This document shows, in pieces, positions 63,178 to 64,000 of a DNA stretch of 64,000 nt (positions within the stretch are counted from its first letter, which is position 1; the number at the start of each line of letters is the position of its first letter). The notes below the pieces were generated by a model. It was not told the DNA's origin and searched no databases. It worked only from the letters and a program-made list of their open reading frames with translations. The position numbers and the translations under genes were made by a program. Source of the stretch: Rhodopirellula baltica SH 1 (lineage in GTDB: Bacteria > Planctomycetota > Planctomycetia > Pirellulales > Pirellulaceae); contig NC_005027.1 in NCBI RefSeq assembly GCF_000196115.1, positions 1,612,001 to 1,676,000 of the forward strand, in the 5' to 3' direction.

Positions 63178-64000
63178 ATGACGGATACCGCACCGCAGAA
63201 CGACCCGACGACTTCGCACGTTCTTCCTAAGGGAATTCGTTTTGCCGGCGTGGCGGCCGGTATCAAAGCCAGCGGAAAGCCGGACGTTTCACTGATCGTC
63301 ACCGATCGGCCCTCGGTCATGGCGGGAGTTTATACCACCAATCAAATCGTTGCCGCACCGGTCGTTCTGACTCGGGCGAAAACGCCAACGTCGACCGGAC
63401 GCGTGGTGCTGACCAACAGCGGAAACGCCAACGCTTGCACAGGCGACGAAGGCATGCAGAACGCAAAAACGATGTGTGACTTGGCCGCGAAGTTGGCCGA
63501 TTGTGATTCGGCCGATGTGATGGTGATGAGCACGGGGGTGATCGGGAAACCGTTGCCGATGGAAAAAGTCCGGGCCGGGATCGAGGCCGCCGCCGGAAAG
63601 CTCGGCGACGCAGAGTCGGATTTCATTGCGTCTGCGGATGCAATTTGCACCACGGATCAATTCCGAAAAACGGTCAGCGAGACGGTGACCATCCGCGGTC
63701 AGCAATTTCGCATCGCGGCGATGTGCAAAGGAGCCGGAATGATCGCTCCAAACATGGCAACCATGTTGGGTGTCGTGATGACGGATGCGCCCATCGGGCC
63801 TGATGCCGCTCAGGCATCGCTGAAGCAAATTGCCGGCCGAACGTTCAATCGCGTCAGTGTGGACGGGCACACCAGCACGAACGACACGGTGATGTTGGTA
63901 TGCACGGGAATGTCGGTGTCGGAAGACGCAAAAGAGTTCAACTCAGATGAACTCAAGATTTGGCAAGAAGCCGCCACGCAGGTCGCGTTGAAGCTGGCGA
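63178..64000 (+). CDS. argJ: Glutamate N-acetyltransferase/ornithine acetyltransferase, N-terminal part
   Basis: The frame from ATG 63178 is open to the window edge, covering 274 codons of about 400. The self-cleavage and nucleophile site is Thr195 in KGAGMIAPNMATMLG, exactly the ArgJ motif; GNANACTG and STGVIGKPLP are also conserved. The enzyme transfers the acetyl group from N-acetylornithine to glutamate in arginine synthesis. Whether it is mono- or bifunctional cannot be told. It is divergent from the ABC transporter genes. Confidence 0.92.
   Translation, partial: MTDTAPQNDPTTSHVLPKGIRFAGVAAGIKASGKPDVSLIVTDRPSVMAGVYTTNQIVAAPVVLTRAKTPTSTGRVVLTNSGNANACTGDEGMQNAKTMCDLAAKLADCDSADVMVMSTGVIGKPLPMEKVRAGIEAAAGKLGDAESDFIASADAICTTDQFRKTVSETVTIRGQQFRIAAMCKGAGMIAPNMATMLGVVMTDAPIGPDAAQASLKQIAGRTFNRVSVDGHTSTNDTVMLVCTGMSVSEDAKEFNSDELKIWQEAATQVALKLA

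Noticed and set aside
1-64000. CRISPR arrays
   Set aside because: The regular repeats found have units of 104-275 bp with conserved interiors, not short direct repeats with unique spacers, and no cas genes are present.

Overview
The window reads as the chromosome of a marine planctomycete of the Rhodopirellula type. The evidence is a cytochrome-type DUF1592 protein followed by a Tat-exported DUF1552 protein, a DUF1559 prepilin-like protein, a formylglycine sulfatase, a large DUF11 cell-surface protein, small membrane proteins beginning with the 'NPY' motif or an 'RFSTRT' leader, and intergenic repeats built on paired short stems. Species assignment is inference; no rRNA is present.

The standout is a chromosomal integron at about 1.9-17.0 kb. 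An integron-type tyrosine recombinase gene (intI, 15662-17014, + strand) with the IntI-specific insert lies to the right. To its left come a 1-kb block of 244-bp tandem repeats, an attI-like region (14096-14238), and an array of at least 13 clear cassettes (3.4-14.1 kb) whose genes nearly all lie on the minus strand and run away from attI. Thirteen attC-like sites of about 90 bp (one of 124 bp) separate them. In every one of 13 cassettes, 7-11 bases at the outer end of its attC match the complement of its own far boundary, as expected when a circular cassette rebuilds its own attC. A degenerate fourteenth cassette and possibly two more lie at the distal end (1.9-3.4 kb). Cargo includes a secreted GH16 glycosidase, several small membrane or secreted proteins, one ORF-less cassette, an IS91-type element with its own tyrosine recombinase, and one ORF-poor cassette present twice.

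The rest is mostly stable chromosome. Left of the integron are the end of a di-haem cytochrome peroxidase-like gene and an unknown gene. From 17.4 to 25.5 kb lie a DUF1559 gene, a 1030-residue DUF11 protein with a clear terminator, a small TPR-like protein, 105-bp tandem repeats, an RsuA/RluB-type pseudouridine synthase, a tRNA-Met and bioF. From 25.5 to 38.0 kb lie a sulfatase, two tandem MMPL/RND transporters, transaldolase and an S41 processing protease. From 40.1 to 43.9 kb is a tightly coupled operon: SPFH-GYF protein, AdoMet decarboxylase, DUF4178 protein, a 54-residue membrane peptide and a DUF350 protein. It resembles a polyamine-linked envelope system.

From 44.8 to 49.0 kb is the DUF1592/DUF1552 pair. 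From 49.2 to 52.9 kb is a sugar or sugar-acid operon on the minus strand (TIM-barrel isomerase, RbsD/FucU mutarotase, DASS-type transporter, SMP-30 lactonase). Then follow an FKBP lipoprotein, an endonuclease/phosphatase-family secreted protein and a PP2C phosphatase. A two-gene signalling unit comes next: a degenerate histidine-kinase-like protein that keeps only its HPt, then a receiver-PAS-GGDEF-EAL protein. The window ends with an ABC-2 exporter pair and the start of argJ.
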